The notes below the pieces were generated by a model that saw only the letters and a list, made by a program, of their open reading frames with translations, did no database searches and was not told where the DNA came from. Shown here piece after piece: positions 16,612-25,773 of a DNA stretch of 64,000 bases; position 1 is the first letter of the stretch; every line of letters begins with the position of its first letter. Where the stretch lies: assembly GCF_002250505.1 (NCBI RefSeq), contig NZ_NJGY01000001.1:982151-1046150 (forward strand). The letters are read 5' to 3'. Source of the stretch: Janthinobacterium sp. PC23-8. GTDB taxonomy: Bacteria; Pseudomonadota; Gammaproteobacteria; Burkholderiales; Burkholderiaceae_D. Both the position numbers and the translations under genes were made by a program.

Positions 16612-18609
16612 GTGGCTGTTGCATCCGTCAGTACTGGTGGCGTTCTCGACGTCAATGGCCTGGTCAGTCAATTGATGGCCGTGGAAAGCCGCCCCTTTGT
16701 TGCAATGCAGAACAAAGAGAAGGAAATTACCGCCCAAATCTCCGCCTTCGGCACCCTGAGCGGCGCCGTTGGCGCATTCCAGGGCACCGTCACCGCGCTG
16801 GCCGACTCCTCGAAATACAAGGTGGCCAACGCCAGCTCGTCCGATGCAACCGTGCTGACCGCCACCACCGGCAAGGATACCGTCAAGGGCAATTACAGCG
16901 TCAAAGTCGATCAACTGGCACAGGCGCAGACCATTTCCGCCGCCGGCCAGGCCAGCACCACCGCCCTGATCGGCTCGGGCGCCAGTACCGTGCTGACGTT
17001 CGACTTCGGCAGCATCAGCGGCGGCACCCTGGCCAATGGCAGCTATACCGGCGCCACCTTTAATCTCGACTCAACGCGCGTAGCGCGCACCGTCACCATC
17101 GACGGCAGCAACAATTCACTGCAAGGTATCCGCGACGCCATCAACAAGGCCGCCATCGGCGTGACCGCCAGCATCATTTCCGACGGTAGCGACAAGCCCA
17201 ACCGCCTGGTGCTGACCTCGGACAAGAGCGGCGAAACGTCGAGCATGCGCGTATCCGTGGCCGGCGACCAGGACATCAGCAACTTGCTGGCCTACGCACC
17301 GAATGGCACGCAGAACATGGCACAAAGCAACGCTGGTCAAAATGCCAAGCTGACCGTCAACGGCGTGGCCATTACCAGCCAGACCAACAATGTCGACAAT
17401 GCCGTGCCGGGCGTGACGATGACTATCATCAAGGCTGGCAACAGCAGCGTCGGCGTGCGCATGGACACCTCCGGCATCAACACGGCGCTGAGCAATTTCG
17501 TCAAGGCCTACAATGAGCTCAATACCACCGTCAACGGCCTGACCGCCGTCACGCCCGACCTGAAAAAGGGTGCGGCGCGCACCGGCGGTCCACTGATAGG
17601 CGATTCAACCACCAACAGCCTGCAGGCCAGCTTGCGCAAGCTGTTTGGCAGCAGCGTGCCTGGCCTGGACGGCAGCGTGACGAGCCTGAGCCAGTTGGGC
17701 GTCGCCTTCCAGAAAGACGGCACGCTGAAACTCGACACCGGCAAGCTGCAAACGGCGATCGACAAGAATTCGGACGACGTCATCAAGCTGCTGGCCACTT
17801 CCGGTTCGACCAGCGACAGCCTGGTCAGTTTTGTCAGTTCGACCAGCAATTCGACGGTCGGCACCAAGGGCATCTCGATCTCCAGGCTGGCCACGCAAGG
17901 CACCTTGGTCGGCAGCACGGCGGCCAACCTGACCATCACCGCCGGCGTCAACGATAATCTGTCGCTGACCATCAATGGTGTCAGCACCAAGGCGACCCTG
18001 GTGCCCGGCAGCTATACGGCCGACAGCCTGGTAAGCCACGTGCAGTCGCTGATCAATGGCGCCTCGGGCGTGACGGACGCCACGGCCGGCGTCAAGGTAA
18101 CGCAGCAAAACGGCGTGTTCAGCATCGTGTCGAACAAATATGGCTCCTCGTCGAAGCTGGAAATTACCGGCAGCGGTGCCAACGACCTGTTCGGCACACC
18201 CACCATGACCACAGGAGAAGACGTGACCGGCACCATCGACGGCGCGGTGGCCGTCGGCAGCGGCCAGACACTGACCGGTTCGGCCGGTTCCGGCAGCGCC
18301 GGCATTGCCGTGCTGATCAACGGCGGACAGCTCGGTGACCGCGGCACGGTGAATATTTCCAAGGGCATCAGCGCCTTGTTTGCTACTATTACCGATAATT
18401 ACCTCGGCACGGCAGGCCTGATCCAGAACAAGAGTACCGGTTTGAACAAGAGCATCGCCGATATTGCCAAGCAGCGCGATGCGCTCAACACCAGGCTGAC
18501 CCTGACCGAGGCGCGGCTGCGCAGGCAATACAGTTCGCTCGACGTGACGCTCAGTTCGATGAACAGCACCAGCAATTTTTTGACTCAGCAACTAGCGAAG
18601 CTGTCCTAG
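16612..18609 (+). CDS. fliD: Flagellar filament cap protein FliD
   Basis: The cap at the filament tip that folds incoming flagellin (HAP2). It has 665 residues. The N-terminal FliD domain has TGGVLDVNGLVSQLMAVES and helical KEKEITAQISAFGTLSGA. The C-terminal FliD domain includes ISRLATQGTL and a coiled coil ending LRRQYSSLDVTLSSMNSTSNFLTQQL. The start is the GTG at 16612, seven bases behind AGGAGG (16601-16606). It is longer than the enteric protein (about 470), with extra central domains. It heads a fliD-fliS-fliT operon. Confidence 0.94.
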   Translation: MAVASVSTGGVLDVNGLVSQLMAVESRPFVAMQNKEKEITAQISAFGTLSGAVGAFQGTVTALADSSKYKVANASSSDATVLTATTGKDTVKGNYSVKVDQLAQAQTISAAGQASTTALIGSGASTVLTFDFGSISGGTLANGSYTGATFNLDSTRVARTVTIDGSNNSLQGIRDAINKAAIGVTASIISDGSDKPNRLVLTSDKSGETSSMRVSVAGDQDISNLLAYAPNGTQNMAQSNAGQNAKLTVNGVAITSQTNNVDNAVPGVTMTIIKAGNSSVGVRMDTSGINTALSNFVKAYNELNTTVNGLTAVTPDLKKGAARTGGPLIGDSTTNSLQASLRKLFGSSVPGLDGSVTSLSQLGVAFQKDGTLKLDTGKLQTAIDKNSDDVIKLLATSGSTSDSLVSFVSSTSNSTVGTKGISISRLATQGTLVGSTAANLTITAGVNDNLSLTINGVSTKATLVPGSYTADSLVSHVQSLINGASGVTDATAGVKVTQQNGVFSIVSNKYGSSSKLEITGSGANDLFGTPTMTTGEDVTGTIDGAVAVGSGQTLTGSAGSGSAGIAVLINGGQLGDRGTVNISKGISALFATITDNYLGTAGLIQNKSTGLNKSIADIAKQRDALNTRLTLTEARLRRQYSSLDVTLSSMNSTSNFLTQQLAKLS

Positions 18610-18639
18610 AGTTAACGCATCTTTACCAGAGGAAAACGA

Positions 18640-19095
18640 ATGTTTGGATCATCAAACAAGGGCGCGCAATCCTACGCCAAGGTCGGGCTTGAAACGGGCA
18701 TCGGTGCCGCCTCTCCGCACAAGCTGATTGCCATGCTGTACGACGGTGCGCTGGTGGCGGTGCTGAGCGCGCAGATGCACATGAAAGCCGGCAATATCCC
18801 GGAGAAAGGCAAATCCATCTCGCGCGCCATGCAGCTGATCGACCATGGCCTGCGCGCCAGCCTGGACAAGAATGCGGGTGGCGAGATCGCTGAAAACCTC
18901 GATGCGCTCTACGAATACATGGGCGCGCGTTTGCTGACGGCCAACCTGAAGAACGACCTGGCCATCCTCGAGGAAGTGCAGCGCCTGCTGACCGACCTGC
19001 GCGACACCTGGAACGCCATCGGCACCCCAGGCGGCGTCAACCTGGCCAGCGGCGATGCGCCGGTGGCCCGCATGTCCAACTACGCGAGCGCCTGA
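18640..19095 (+). CDS. fliS: Flagellin export chaperone FliS
   Basis: Binds the flagellin C-terminus in the cytoplasm and prevents premature polymerisation. The 151 residues show the N-terminal YAKVGLETGIGAASPHKLIAMLYDGAL, where LIxMLYDGA is the family signature. The rest is helical, with YEYMGARLLTANLKNDLAIL and VQRLLTDLRDTWNAI. It follows fliD by 30 bp and is separated from fliT by a single base between stop and ATG. Confidence 0.94.
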   Translation: MFGSSNKGAQSYAKVGLETGIGAASPHKLIAMLYDGALVAVLSAQMHMKAGNIPEKGKSISRAMQLIDHGLRASLDKNAGGEIAENLDALYEYMGARLLTANLKNDLAILEEVQRLLTDLRDTWNAIGTPGGVNLASGDAPVARMSNYASA

Positions 19096-19096
19096 G

Positions 19097-19423
19097 ATGA
19101 TGACCGATCAGCAGGTCCTCGCTACCTACGAAGCGATGCGGGCGCTGACGGCGCGCATGCTGGTGGCCGCCAGCCATGCCGAATGGGATGAACTGGAAAT
19201 CCTGGAACGGCAGATCAGCGACCATGCACAGCGCCTGAAGGACAATGAAGAACAAGTCGTGCTGGAAAGCGCCGCTCGCCTGCGCAAGGTGACGCTGATC
19301 AGGCAGATGCTGGAAGACGACCGCAAGATCCGCGACCTGACCATGCCGTGGATGGCGCAATTGTCCAAGCTGATCAACAGCACCGGCACCGAACGGCGCC
19401 TGGCCAACGCCTATAGCGTCTGA
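19097..19423 (+). CDS. fliT: Flagellar chaperone FliT
   Basis: Small helical protein of 108 residues in the fliT position directly after fliS. Family members chaperone FliD for export and, in enterics, inhibit FlhDC. It has a YEAMRALTARMLVAA helix, then WDELEILERQISDHAQRL and VTLIRQMLEDDRKIRDLT, typical of FliT. The start MMTDQQVL at 19097 follows the fliS stop by one base; the ATG three bases later is equally possible. The family is weakly conserved, so the call rests on position as well as helix pattern. Confidence 0.85.
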   Translation: MMTDQQVLATYEAMRALTARMLVAASHAEWDELEILERQISDHAQRLKDNEEQVVLESAARLRKVTLIRQMLEDDRKIRDLTMPWMAQLSKLINSTGTERRLANAYSV

Positions 19424-19440
19424 GCGCAGGACCCGGCGCC

Positions 19441-20589
19441 ATGCTGCCCAACACCATCGGCATGGCGTCGGTCGCGCCGCTCAAGGGCACGCGTCCCGGC
19501 GACGCCGTTGCCGAACCGCGCCAGGCCGAATTCCAGCGTTCCTTGCAAGGCATGGTCGGCAAATCGATGCCAGGCCAGGTGATGGCGCGCATGAGCGACG
19601 GCAGCTATCTGGTGCGCGTGGCCGGCACGCCGGCGCGCATGCAGCTGCCGGCCGGCGCGCAACTGGGCGCCGAGATTCCCTTGCTGCTGGTCGGCATCAA
19701 TCCACGCCCCTCGTTCCAGATCGGCGCAGGCCAGGATCCCCGTGGCGGCGGCGCCATGCTGACCTATGCCGATGCGCAAGCCGAGCCCGAAGCGGCCGCC
19801 GCGCAAGGCGCCCAGGCCGGCATGCGGGCCGGCGGCGCGCAAGCGGCTCTGCTGGGAAAGGCGCCGCTCACCCCCGCCAATTTGCTGCCCGCCCTGAATG
19901 CCGACACGCCGGCCCCTGAACTGAGCAGCACCGCGCGCGCCATCAGCACCGTGCTGAGCCAGGCGGAAAGCGTGCCCGGCGCGCCGCTGTCGCTGGTCGG
20001 CAAGACCAGCCTGATGGCCACGCCGGGCACGGACCCGGCGCAAGTGGCGCAACAGCTGCGCGACGCCGTCGGCAACAGCGGCCTGTTCTATGAATCGCAT
20101 GTGGCCGAATGGGCCGACGGCAAGCGCCCGCTGGCGTCCTTGCTGCTGGAACCGCAAATGCAGAAGACGCTGCAGGGCGAAGGCATGAAGAACGGCACCG
20201 ACCTGGCGCAAGCGCAACTGATCAACCTGCAACTGCATACGCATGAACAGGCCAGGGTGCAATGGCAGGGCGAGGCCTGGCCCGGACAAAAAATGCAGTG
20301 GGATATCGCCAGGGACGCTCCCGAAGGCGGCCAGCACGGCGGCCAGGAAGAAGACGCCACCGCCTGGCGCAGCAGCGTGCGCTTCCAGTTTCCGCTGTTG
20401 GGCGACCTGTCGGCGCAGGTGGTATTGCAGGCAGGCAAAGTCCAGATCCAGATGCAGGCCGGCAGCGAAGCGAGCGCCGACACCTTGCGCCAGCATGCAG
20501 CGCTGCTCGAAGCGTCGATGGCGGCCTCGGGCTGGCCGCTGTCTTCCCTGACCATCGCCGGCAAGGCCATCGGGGACGGCCATGGTTGA
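19441..20589 (+). CDS. Second FliK-like hook-length control protein
   Basis: 382-residue protein whose last 90 residues resemble the FliK C-terminal domain, the part that contacts FlhB and triggers the specificity switch. They include RSSVRFQFPLLGDLSAQVVLQAGKVQIQMQ and a leucine-containing helical end. The N-terminal two thirds are Ala/Pro/Gly-rich like a FliK ruler region. A separate, more typical fliK follows fliJ at 27.7 kb. The 3' end overlaps by 8 bp the next gene, which encodes a stand-alone FlhB C-domain, the natural partner. A role in a second or modified export switch is inference. Confidence 0.75.
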   Translation: MLPNTIGMASVAPLKGTRPGDAVAEPRQAEFQRSLQGMVGKSMPGQVMARMSDGSYLVRVAGTPARMQLPAGAQLGAEIPLLLVGINPRPSFQIGAGQDPRGGGAMLTYADAQAEPEAAAAQGAQAGMRAGGAQAALLGKAPLTPANLLPALNADTPAPELSSTARAISTVLSQAESVPGAPLSLVGKTSLMATPGTDPAQVAQQLRDAVGNSGLFYESHVAEWADGKRPLASLLLEPQMQKTLQGEGMKNGTDLAQAQLINLQLHTHEQARVQWQGEAWPGQKMQWDIARDAPEGGQHGGQEEDATAWRSSVRFQFPLLGDLSAQVVLQAGKVQIQMQAGSEASADTLRQHAALLEASMAASGWPLSSLTIAGKAIGDGHG

Positions 20590-20911
20590 CGATGGCAAGC
20601 GCAAGATGGCGCAGACGGCCGTCGCGCTGGCCTACCAGAGCGGCGCAGCGGCGCCCAAGGTGGTGGCCAAGGGCAGCGGCTTGATCGCCGACAAGATCAT
20701 CAGCACGGCGCGCGAGCATGGCGTGTTCGTGCACGAATCGAAGGAACTGGTGGCGCTGTTGATGGATATCGATCTGGACAGCCAGATTCCGCCCGGCCTG
20801 TATCGGGCGATTGCGGAACTGCTGGCCTGGTTATATCATATTGAATCTGCGAAAGGCGGACCGCTCCCGCCACCGCCCGATACCATCGCAGCCCTTCCCA
20901 ACGCACTCTAG
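20582..20911 (+). CDS. Stand-alone FlhB C-terminal-domain protein (FlhX-like)
   Basis: 109-residue protein that aligns with the FlhB cytoplasmic domain after its NPTH cleavage site. AVALAYQSGAAAPKVVAKG here corresponds to AVALKYGENSRGAPQVVAKG in the window's own FlhB. IPPGLYRAIAELLAWLY corresponds to IPEALYGAVAEVLAYVF. It lacks membrane helices and the NPTH motif. Comparable orphan domains (FlhX in epsilonproteobacteria) can replace the cleaved FlhB fragment. It overlaps the preceding fliK-like gene by 8 bp, which implies translational coupling. The tail is proline-rich. Confidence 0.85.
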   Translation: MVDDGKRKMAQTAVALAYQSGAAAPKVVAKGSGLIADKIISTAREHGVFVHESKELVALLMDIDLDSQIPPGLYRAIAELLAWLYHIESAKGGPLPPPPDTIAALPNAL

Positions 20912-20931
20912 AACAATAAAGACAGGCATCA

Positions 20932-21696
20932 ATGCAAGCACATAATATGGATTCCGGCCTCGAAAACTGGCATGACTTTGAAGTGGAATCACGGCGGGAA
21001 ATCGTCGCCCTGCTGCGCAGCATCGGCGAAAAAAATCAGTTGATCCGCATGCAGGCGCACGGCGAAGCCGAGGTCTGCGTCACGTCCATCCTCGAGATCG
21101 ACGCCGAACGCAACATGGTCATCCTCGACCGCCCGGTCGACACCGGCCAGAGCCGGCGCATGGCGGCCGCCAGCGATATCGCGTTTGAAACCTCGCTCGA
21201 CAAAATCCGTATCATGTTTTCCAGTAATTCGCTGGAAGAATACATGCATGGCAGCACGCCAGCACTGAAAATGGCCGTTCCCGACACCCTGATCCGCTTG
21301 CAGCGCCGCGAGTATTACCGCATGAACACGCCGGTCAGCAATCCCGTGCGCGTGACCATCCCCATGGTCACCGACGAGGGCACGGCCAATAACATGCCAT
21401 TCCCGCTGGCCGACATCAGCTGCGGCGGCATCGCCATCATGGACAACAAGCTGGTGCTGGGCGACACCATCGGCAAGAATTACCCGGGCTGCCGCATCGA
21501 CCTGCCCGAGATCGGCATCGTCACCGTAACGTTGCAAATTCGCAACTCGCTGGACATGACCCTGCTCAACAACAAGCTGAACCGCCGCCTGGGCTGCCAG
21601 TTCATCGACCTGTCGCGCGGCACGCTGGCGCAGGTACAGCGCTACATTACGCGCCTGGAGCGGGAGCGCAATGCGCGCATTGCCGGGTTGGGCTGA
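20932..21696 (+). CDS. ycgR: YcgR-type flagellar brake protein with PilZ domain
   Basis: Cyclic di-GMP effector that binds the flagellar motor and slows it. The 254 residues have an N-terminal YcgR domain (about 15-120). A C-terminal PilZ domain follows, with the c-di-GMP signature RLQRREYYRMNTP and then DISCGGIAI; the spaced arginines and D-S-GG are the ligand contacts. It is placed after the fliST block and 11 kb downstream of a diguanylate cyclase gene. Together these offer a local circuit from c-di-GMP production to motor braking, though this link is inference. Confidence 0.93.
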   Translation: MQAHNMDSGLENWHDFEVESRREIVALLRSIGEKNQLIRMQAHGEAEVCVTSILEIDAERNMVILDRPVDTGQSRRMAAASDIAFETSLDKIRIMFSSNSLEEYMHGSTPALKMAVPDTLIRLQRREYYRMNTPVSNPVRVTIPMVTDEGTANNMPFPLADISCGGIAIMDNKLVLGDTIGKNYPGCRIDLPEIGIVTVTLQIRNSLDMTLLNNKLNRRLGCQFIDLSRGTLAQVQRYITRLERERNARIAGLG

Positions 21697-21704
21697 TCCC
21701 GGCT

Positions 21705-22046
21705 CTAGACTTGCATGTTCATAATCTCGTGGTAAGACGACACGAGTTTATTTCTCACCTGCACCGTCGCCTGGAACTCGATGCCGGCTTTTTGCGACGC
21801 CACCATCACGTCCGACAGGCTGACCTTATCGTCGCCCATGGTAAAACGCTTGCCCAGGTCGGCCGACGTCTGCTGCGCGCTGGCCACCGAATCGAGCGCG
21901 CCCTTGAGCGCGTCGGCGAAATTGACCTTGGCGGCGGGCGCCTCGGTCTGGATAGCCGGCACTTTCGCCTCCGGCCGCGTGGCCGCCGCCTTCAATTGCG
22001 AGATCATCGCCTCGATCCTGCTGCTATCGATACCACCTGTTTTCAC
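21705..22046 (-). CDS. fliE: Flagellar hook-basal body protein FliE
   Basis: Rod-MS ring adaptor and one of the first exported substrates. The 113 residues have the conserved C-terminal half with VNFADALKGALDSVASAQ, KRFTMGDDKVSLSDVMVASQKAGIEFQATVQVRNKLVSSYHEIMNMQV read across the family. I chose the GTG at 22046, six bases after GGGAGG, in place of an upstream ATG that adds 34 residues unlike FliE. It stands alone on the minus strand, divergent from fliF; in many bacteria it is the first gene of fliEFGHIJ. Confidence 0.94.
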   Translation of the reverse strand: MKTGGIDSSRIEAMISQLKAAATRPEAKVPAIQTEAPAAKVNFADALKGALDSVASAQQTSADLGKRFTMGDDKVSLSDVMVASQKAGIEFQATVQVRNKLVSSYHEIMNMQV

Positions 22047-22312
22047 TATGCCTCCCGATTCCTGTCTGTTGCCTCCAGGGCACAAAACCCTGGTCGGCAA
22101 GGCAGCGCCGGGTACAATCACTGCTACCGTACGTTGCCAGTGTTCCACAATACCAGCAGGAAAGCCAGCCGCTCAGCCGAGCAGGCGGCGAAACCGCCTT
22201 CTATTTGGACGATTGAAGCGCATGACGGGAGCGGATAATTCCCCTTATCGCCCCTCGTCCCGCAGGCGGCTGCTCCACCCACCCCACAATACCAGCGCCA
22301 CGGAAGGCAATC
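22047..22312. promoter_or_regulatory. fliE/fliF divergent intergenic region
   Basis: 266 bp without a gene. It contains GATAATTCCCCTTATC (22236-22251), an inverted GATAA/TTATC pair. I found no -24/-12 sigma-54 element and no well-matched sigma-28 site. Early flagellar genes here may depend on sigma-70 and an activator that binds this region. Confidence 0.4.
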
Positions 22313-24031
22313 ATGGCTGTAGCGGAAGAGATCGAACTGAACCAACCCTCACCGGCGCCCGTCCCCGCGCGCACGCCGGTCGAATCCGTGCAGGCATTTG
22401 CCAAGACGCCGATGGGCAAGAACTTCCTGCGCGGCCTGGGCGTGGCGGCGCTGATCGCCATCGGCGTGGCGCTGTACATGTGGAACCAGCCGCCCGAATA
22501 TAAAGTCCTGTTTTCCAATTTCACCGACCGCGACGGCGGCGCCATCACCGCCTCGCTGGACCAGTTGGGCATCAAGCACAAGTTTTCCGAAGGCGGCGGC
22601 GCCATCCTGGTGCCCTCCGAGCAGGTCCACGATGCGCGCCTGAAACTGGCCGCGCAAGGCTTGCCGAAAGGCGGCAACGTGGGTTTTGAATTAATGGAAA
22701 ACCAGAAGCTGGGCGTATCGCAGTTCCTGGAACAAGTCAATTTCCAGCGCGCGCTCGAAGGCGAGCTGGCCAAGTCGATCGAATCGGTGGCGGCGGTCGA
22801 CACGGCGCGCGTCCACCTGGCGCTGCCGAAACCGTCGGTGTTCGTACGCGACCAGCAAAAACCAACCGCCTCGGTGCTGCTGAACCTGCATCCGGGCCGT
22901 GGCCTGGACCAGCTGCAAGTGAGCGCCATCGTGCACCTGGTGGCCTCGAGCGTGCCGGAATTGCTGCCTATCAACGTGACCGTGGTCGACCAGGCCGGCA
23001 GCCTGCTGTCGAACCAGGAACGCGACAAGGACCGCGCCAACGGCATCAAGAGCCTGGACCCGAACCAGCTGAAATACGTGCAGCAACTGCAGCAAAGCGT
23101 GATCAAGCAGGTCGAATCGATTTTGCTGCCGATCGTCGGCGAAGGCAATGTGCGCGCCGAAGCGACGGCCGACGTGGATTTTTCGCAAAGCGAACAGGCG
23201 GCCGAAACCTACAAGCCAAACTCGCCGCCGGAAGCGTCGACCATCCGCAGCCAGCAGACGAGCGAGTCGAGCGGCGCCGGCAACGCCAATGCGTCGGGCG
23301 TGCCGGGCGCGCTGTCGAACCAGCCGCCGGGCGTGGCCACCGCGCCCCTGACGGCCGAAGCGCCGGGCGCGCCGGGCGCGGCAGCGGCGGCCTTGCCGTC
23401 GCAAAAGGAATCGACCACCAATTATGAAGTCGACAAGACCGTGCGCTACGAACAGAAATCGATGGGCGGCTTGCGCCGTTTGTCGGTGGCGGTGGTGGTC
23501 AACTACCGGCGCAATATCGCCGCCGACGGCAAGGTGACGGTCACGCCAATCTCCCCGGCTGAAATGGTGCAGATCAATAACCTCGTCAAGGAGGCGATGG
23601 GCTACAACAAGGACCGCGGCGACAGTTTCAGCGTGGCCAATTCGCCGTTCGACGGCATCGACCGCCTGCCCGAAAGCAAGCTCGAATGGTGGCGCGACCG
23701 GGCCAACCTGCCGCTGGCGAAGGAACTGGCGAAGTTTTTGATCACGGCCCTGATTTTGCTGTATCTGTTCATCAAGATCGTGCGCCCGATGCTGCGCCCG
23801 GTGATGCGCAAGATCGACGACTTCGGCGCACCGCCGCCGGCGATCGAGCCGGAACTGCCGAAGACCGGCGAGGAAAACGAAGTCCTGCTCAGCGAAGCGC
23901 AGCTGGAAGAACTGGAAGCGGACACGGCGCGCGGCTACCGCGAAAACCTGGCGATGGCCAGGAAGCTGGCGCAAGACGACCCACGCGTGGTGGCCAACGT
24001 AATCAAGGCATGGATAGGCAATAATGACTGA
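22313..24031 (+). CDS. fliF: Flagellar MS-ring protein FliF
   Basis: Forms the membrane MS ring on which the rotor and export gate assemble. The 572 residues have transmembrane segments at about 40-57 and 472-490. The periplasmic ring-building motifs between them include YKVLFSNFTDRDGGAI, VARVHLALPKPSVFVRDQQKPTASV and QLKYVQQLQQSVIKQVESIL. There is a low-complexity Ala/Pro/Gly stretch at about 330-365. The C-terminal FliG-binding tail (EEARGYRENLAMARKLAQDDPRVVANVIKAWIG region) overlaps the fliG start by 8 bp. Confidence 0.96.
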   Translation: MAVAEEIELNQPSPAPVPARTPVESVQAFAKTPMGKNFLRGLGVAALIAIGVALYMWNQPPEYKVLFSNFTDRDGGAITASLDQLGIKHKFSEGGGAILVPSEQVHDARLKLAAQGLPKGGNVGFELMENQKLGVSQFLEQVNFQRALEGELAKSIESVAAVDTARVHLALPKPSVFVRDQQKPTASVLLNLHPGRGLDQLQVSAIVHLVASSVPELLPINVTVVDQAGSLLSNQERDKDRANGIKSLDPNQLKYVQQLQQSVIKQVESILLPIVGEGNVRAEATADVDFSQSEQAAETYKPNSPPEASTIRSQQTSESSGAGNANASGVPGALSNQPPGVATAPLTAEAPGAPGAAAAALPSQKESTTNYEVDKTVRYEQKSMGGLRRLSVAVVVNYRRNIAADGKVTVTPISPAEMVQINNLVKEAMGYNKDRGDSFSVANSPFDGIDRLPESKLEWWRDRANLPLAKELAKFLITALILLYLFIKIVRPMLRPVMRKIDDFGAPPPAIEPELPKTGEENEVLLSEAQLEELEADTARGYRENLAMARKLAQDDPRVVANVIKAWIGNND

Positions 24032-25022
24032 AACGACGGGATTGCAAAAAGCGGCCATTTTGATGCTGGCCCTGGGCGAGAGCGAAGCGGCCGAAGTGAT
24101 GAAATTTCTCGGTCCGCGCGAAGTGCTGAAACTGGGCGCGGCGATGGCCACCATGAAGGGCATTGCCCACGAACAGGTGGTCGAAGTACTCGACGACTTC
24201 CGCGAGCAAACCGAGCTCAATTCCACCGTCGGCCTCGATTCGGACGAATATATCCGCCAGGTGCTGACCAAGGCGCTGGGCGACGACAAGGCTTCCGTCT
24301 TGCTGTCGCGCATTTTGGGCGGCAAGGATGCGTCCGGCATCGAATCGCTGAAATGGATGGATTCGCAATCCGTGTCCGAGCTGATCCGCAACGAACACCC
24401 GCAGATCATCGCCACCATCCTGGTGCACCTGGAGCGCGACCAGGCCTGCGAAATCCTCGGTCACTTCACCGACCGCCTGCGCAACGACGTGGTGCTGCGC
24501 ATCGCCACCCTGGACGGCGTGCAGCCGGCCGCGCTGCGCGAACTGAACGACGTGCTGACCAAACTGCTGTCGGGCAATGAAAACATCAAGAAGTCGTCGC
24601 TGGGCGGCGTGCGCGCCGCCGCCGAGATCCTGAACTTCATGAGCGGCGAGCAGGAAGGCTCGGTGATGGACAATATCAAGAACTACGACAACGACATGGC
24701 GCAGAAGATCATGGACGAAATGTTCGTGTTCGACAACGTGATCGACATCGACGACCGCGGCATCCAGTTGCTGCTGCGCGAAGTACAGTCGGAAATGCTG
24801 ATCATCGCCCTGAAAGGCGCCTCGCAGGAGCTGCGCGAGAAGATTTTCAAGAACATGTCGCAGCGCGCCGGCGAGATGATGCGCGAAGACCTGGACTCGA
24901 AAGGCCCCGTGCGGCTATCGGAAGTGGAGTCGCAGCAGAAGCAGATCCTGCAGATCGTGCGCCGCCTGGCGGACGAGGGACAGATCGTACTGGGCGGAAA
25001 AGGCGAGGATTCGTTTGTCTAA
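24024..25022 (+). CDS. fliG: Flagellar motor switch protein FliG
   Basis: C-ring protein that couples the rotor to the stator. The 332 residues have an N-terminal FliF-binding domain (GLQKAAILMLALGESEAAEVMKFL), a middle domain with NEHPQIIATILVHL, and a C-terminal torque domain with MFVFDNVIDIDDRGIQLLLREV. The conserved charged residues facing the stator lie in the C-terminal domain. The start overlaps fliF by 8 bp and the stop overlaps fliH by 8 bp, indicating translational coupling through fliFGHI. Confidence 0.97.
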   Translation: MTETTGLQKAAILMLALGESEAAEVMKFLGPREVLKLGAAMATMKGIAHEQVVEVLDDFREQTELNSTVGLDSDEYIRQVLTKALGDDKASVLLSRILGGKDASGIESLKWMDSQSVSELIRNEHPQIIATILVHLERDQACEILGHFTDRLRNDVVLRIATLDGVQPAALRELNDVLTKLLSGNENIKKSSLGGVRAAAEILNFMSGEQEGSVMDNIKNYDNDMAQKIMDEMFVFDNVIDIDDRGIQLLLREVQSEMLIIALKGASQELREKIFKNMSQRAGEMMREDLDSKGPVRLSEVESQQKQILQIVRRLADEGQIVLGGKGEDSFV

Positions 25023-25773
25023 TTTTATTCCCAAAGAGAAACAAACCGCGTATCAACGCTGGGAAATGACCTCGTTTGGCGACGACCGCCCCAGCGTGGT
25101 GGCGGCGCGCAAGCTGCTCGAACCCGAGCCCGAAGCCGCACCCGAGGCCGACCCGTTTGCCGACCTGCCCGAAGAGGAGCTGGCGCCACCGCTGCAATAC
25201 CCGACCCAGGAAGAGATCGACGCCATCCGCGAAGCGGCGCACGCCACCGGCTACGAGGAAGGCCGCAGCACCGGCTATGCCGAAGGCCATGCGGCCGGCC
25301 ACGCCGATGGCCACGCGCAATCGTACGCCGAAGGCCAGCAGGCCGCGAGCGTGGAACTGGCGCACCTGCAGACCATCGCCGTCGGTTTCGGCACGGCGCT
25401 GCAGCAGGCCGACGAACTGATCTCCAATGAGGTGATGGAACTGGCCTTGCAACTGGCCAAGGGCATGCTGAAAGCCGCCCTGCCCGTGCGCCCCGAACTG
25501 CTGTTGCCGATGGTGCGCGACGCCATCGAATACCTGCCAGTGCTGCAACAGCCGGCCTTGCTGATGCTTAACCCGGAAGACGCGCAAGTGGTGCGCGACG
25601 GCATCGGCGAAGAACTTGGCAAAGGTGGCTGGCGCGTGATCGAAGATCCGACGGTGGAGCGCGGCGGTTGCAAGATCGACACGGCCAGCAACCAGATCGA
25701 CGCCCAGGCGTCGACCCGCTGGCAGCGTCTCACGCACGCGCTCGGCAAAGACCTGGACTGGCTGGCGCCGTGA
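25015..25773 (+). CDS. fliH: Flagellar export ATPase regulator FliH
   Basis: Binds and regulates the export ATPase FliI and links it to FliN. It has 252 residues. The proline- and glutamate-rich N-terminus precedes the GxxxG helix repeats typical of FliH ([21 protein letters not shown], about residues 80-100). The C-terminal domain is HrpE/YscL-like. The start is a TTG at 25015 inside the fliG stop region ([17 protein letters not shown]). The end overlaps the GTG of fliI by four bases. Confidence 0.93.
   Translation: MSNFIPKEKQTAYQRWEMTSFGDDRPSVVAARKLLEPEPEAAPEADPFADLPEEELAPPLQYPTQEEIDAIREAAHATGYEEGRSTGYAEGHAAGHADGHAQSYAEGQQAASVELAHLQTIAVGFGTALQQADELISNEVMELALQLAKGMLKAALPVRPELLLPMVRDAIEYLPVLQQPALLMLNPEDAQVVRDGIGEELGKGGWRVIEDPTVERGGCKIDTASNQIDAQASTRWQRLTHALGKDLDWLAP

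Noticed and set aside
22047..22312. Sigma-54 (-24/-12) promoter for fliE or fliF
   Set aside because: I looked for TGGCAC-N5-TTGC on both strands here and in the flgA/flgB and flhB leaders and found no acceptable match.
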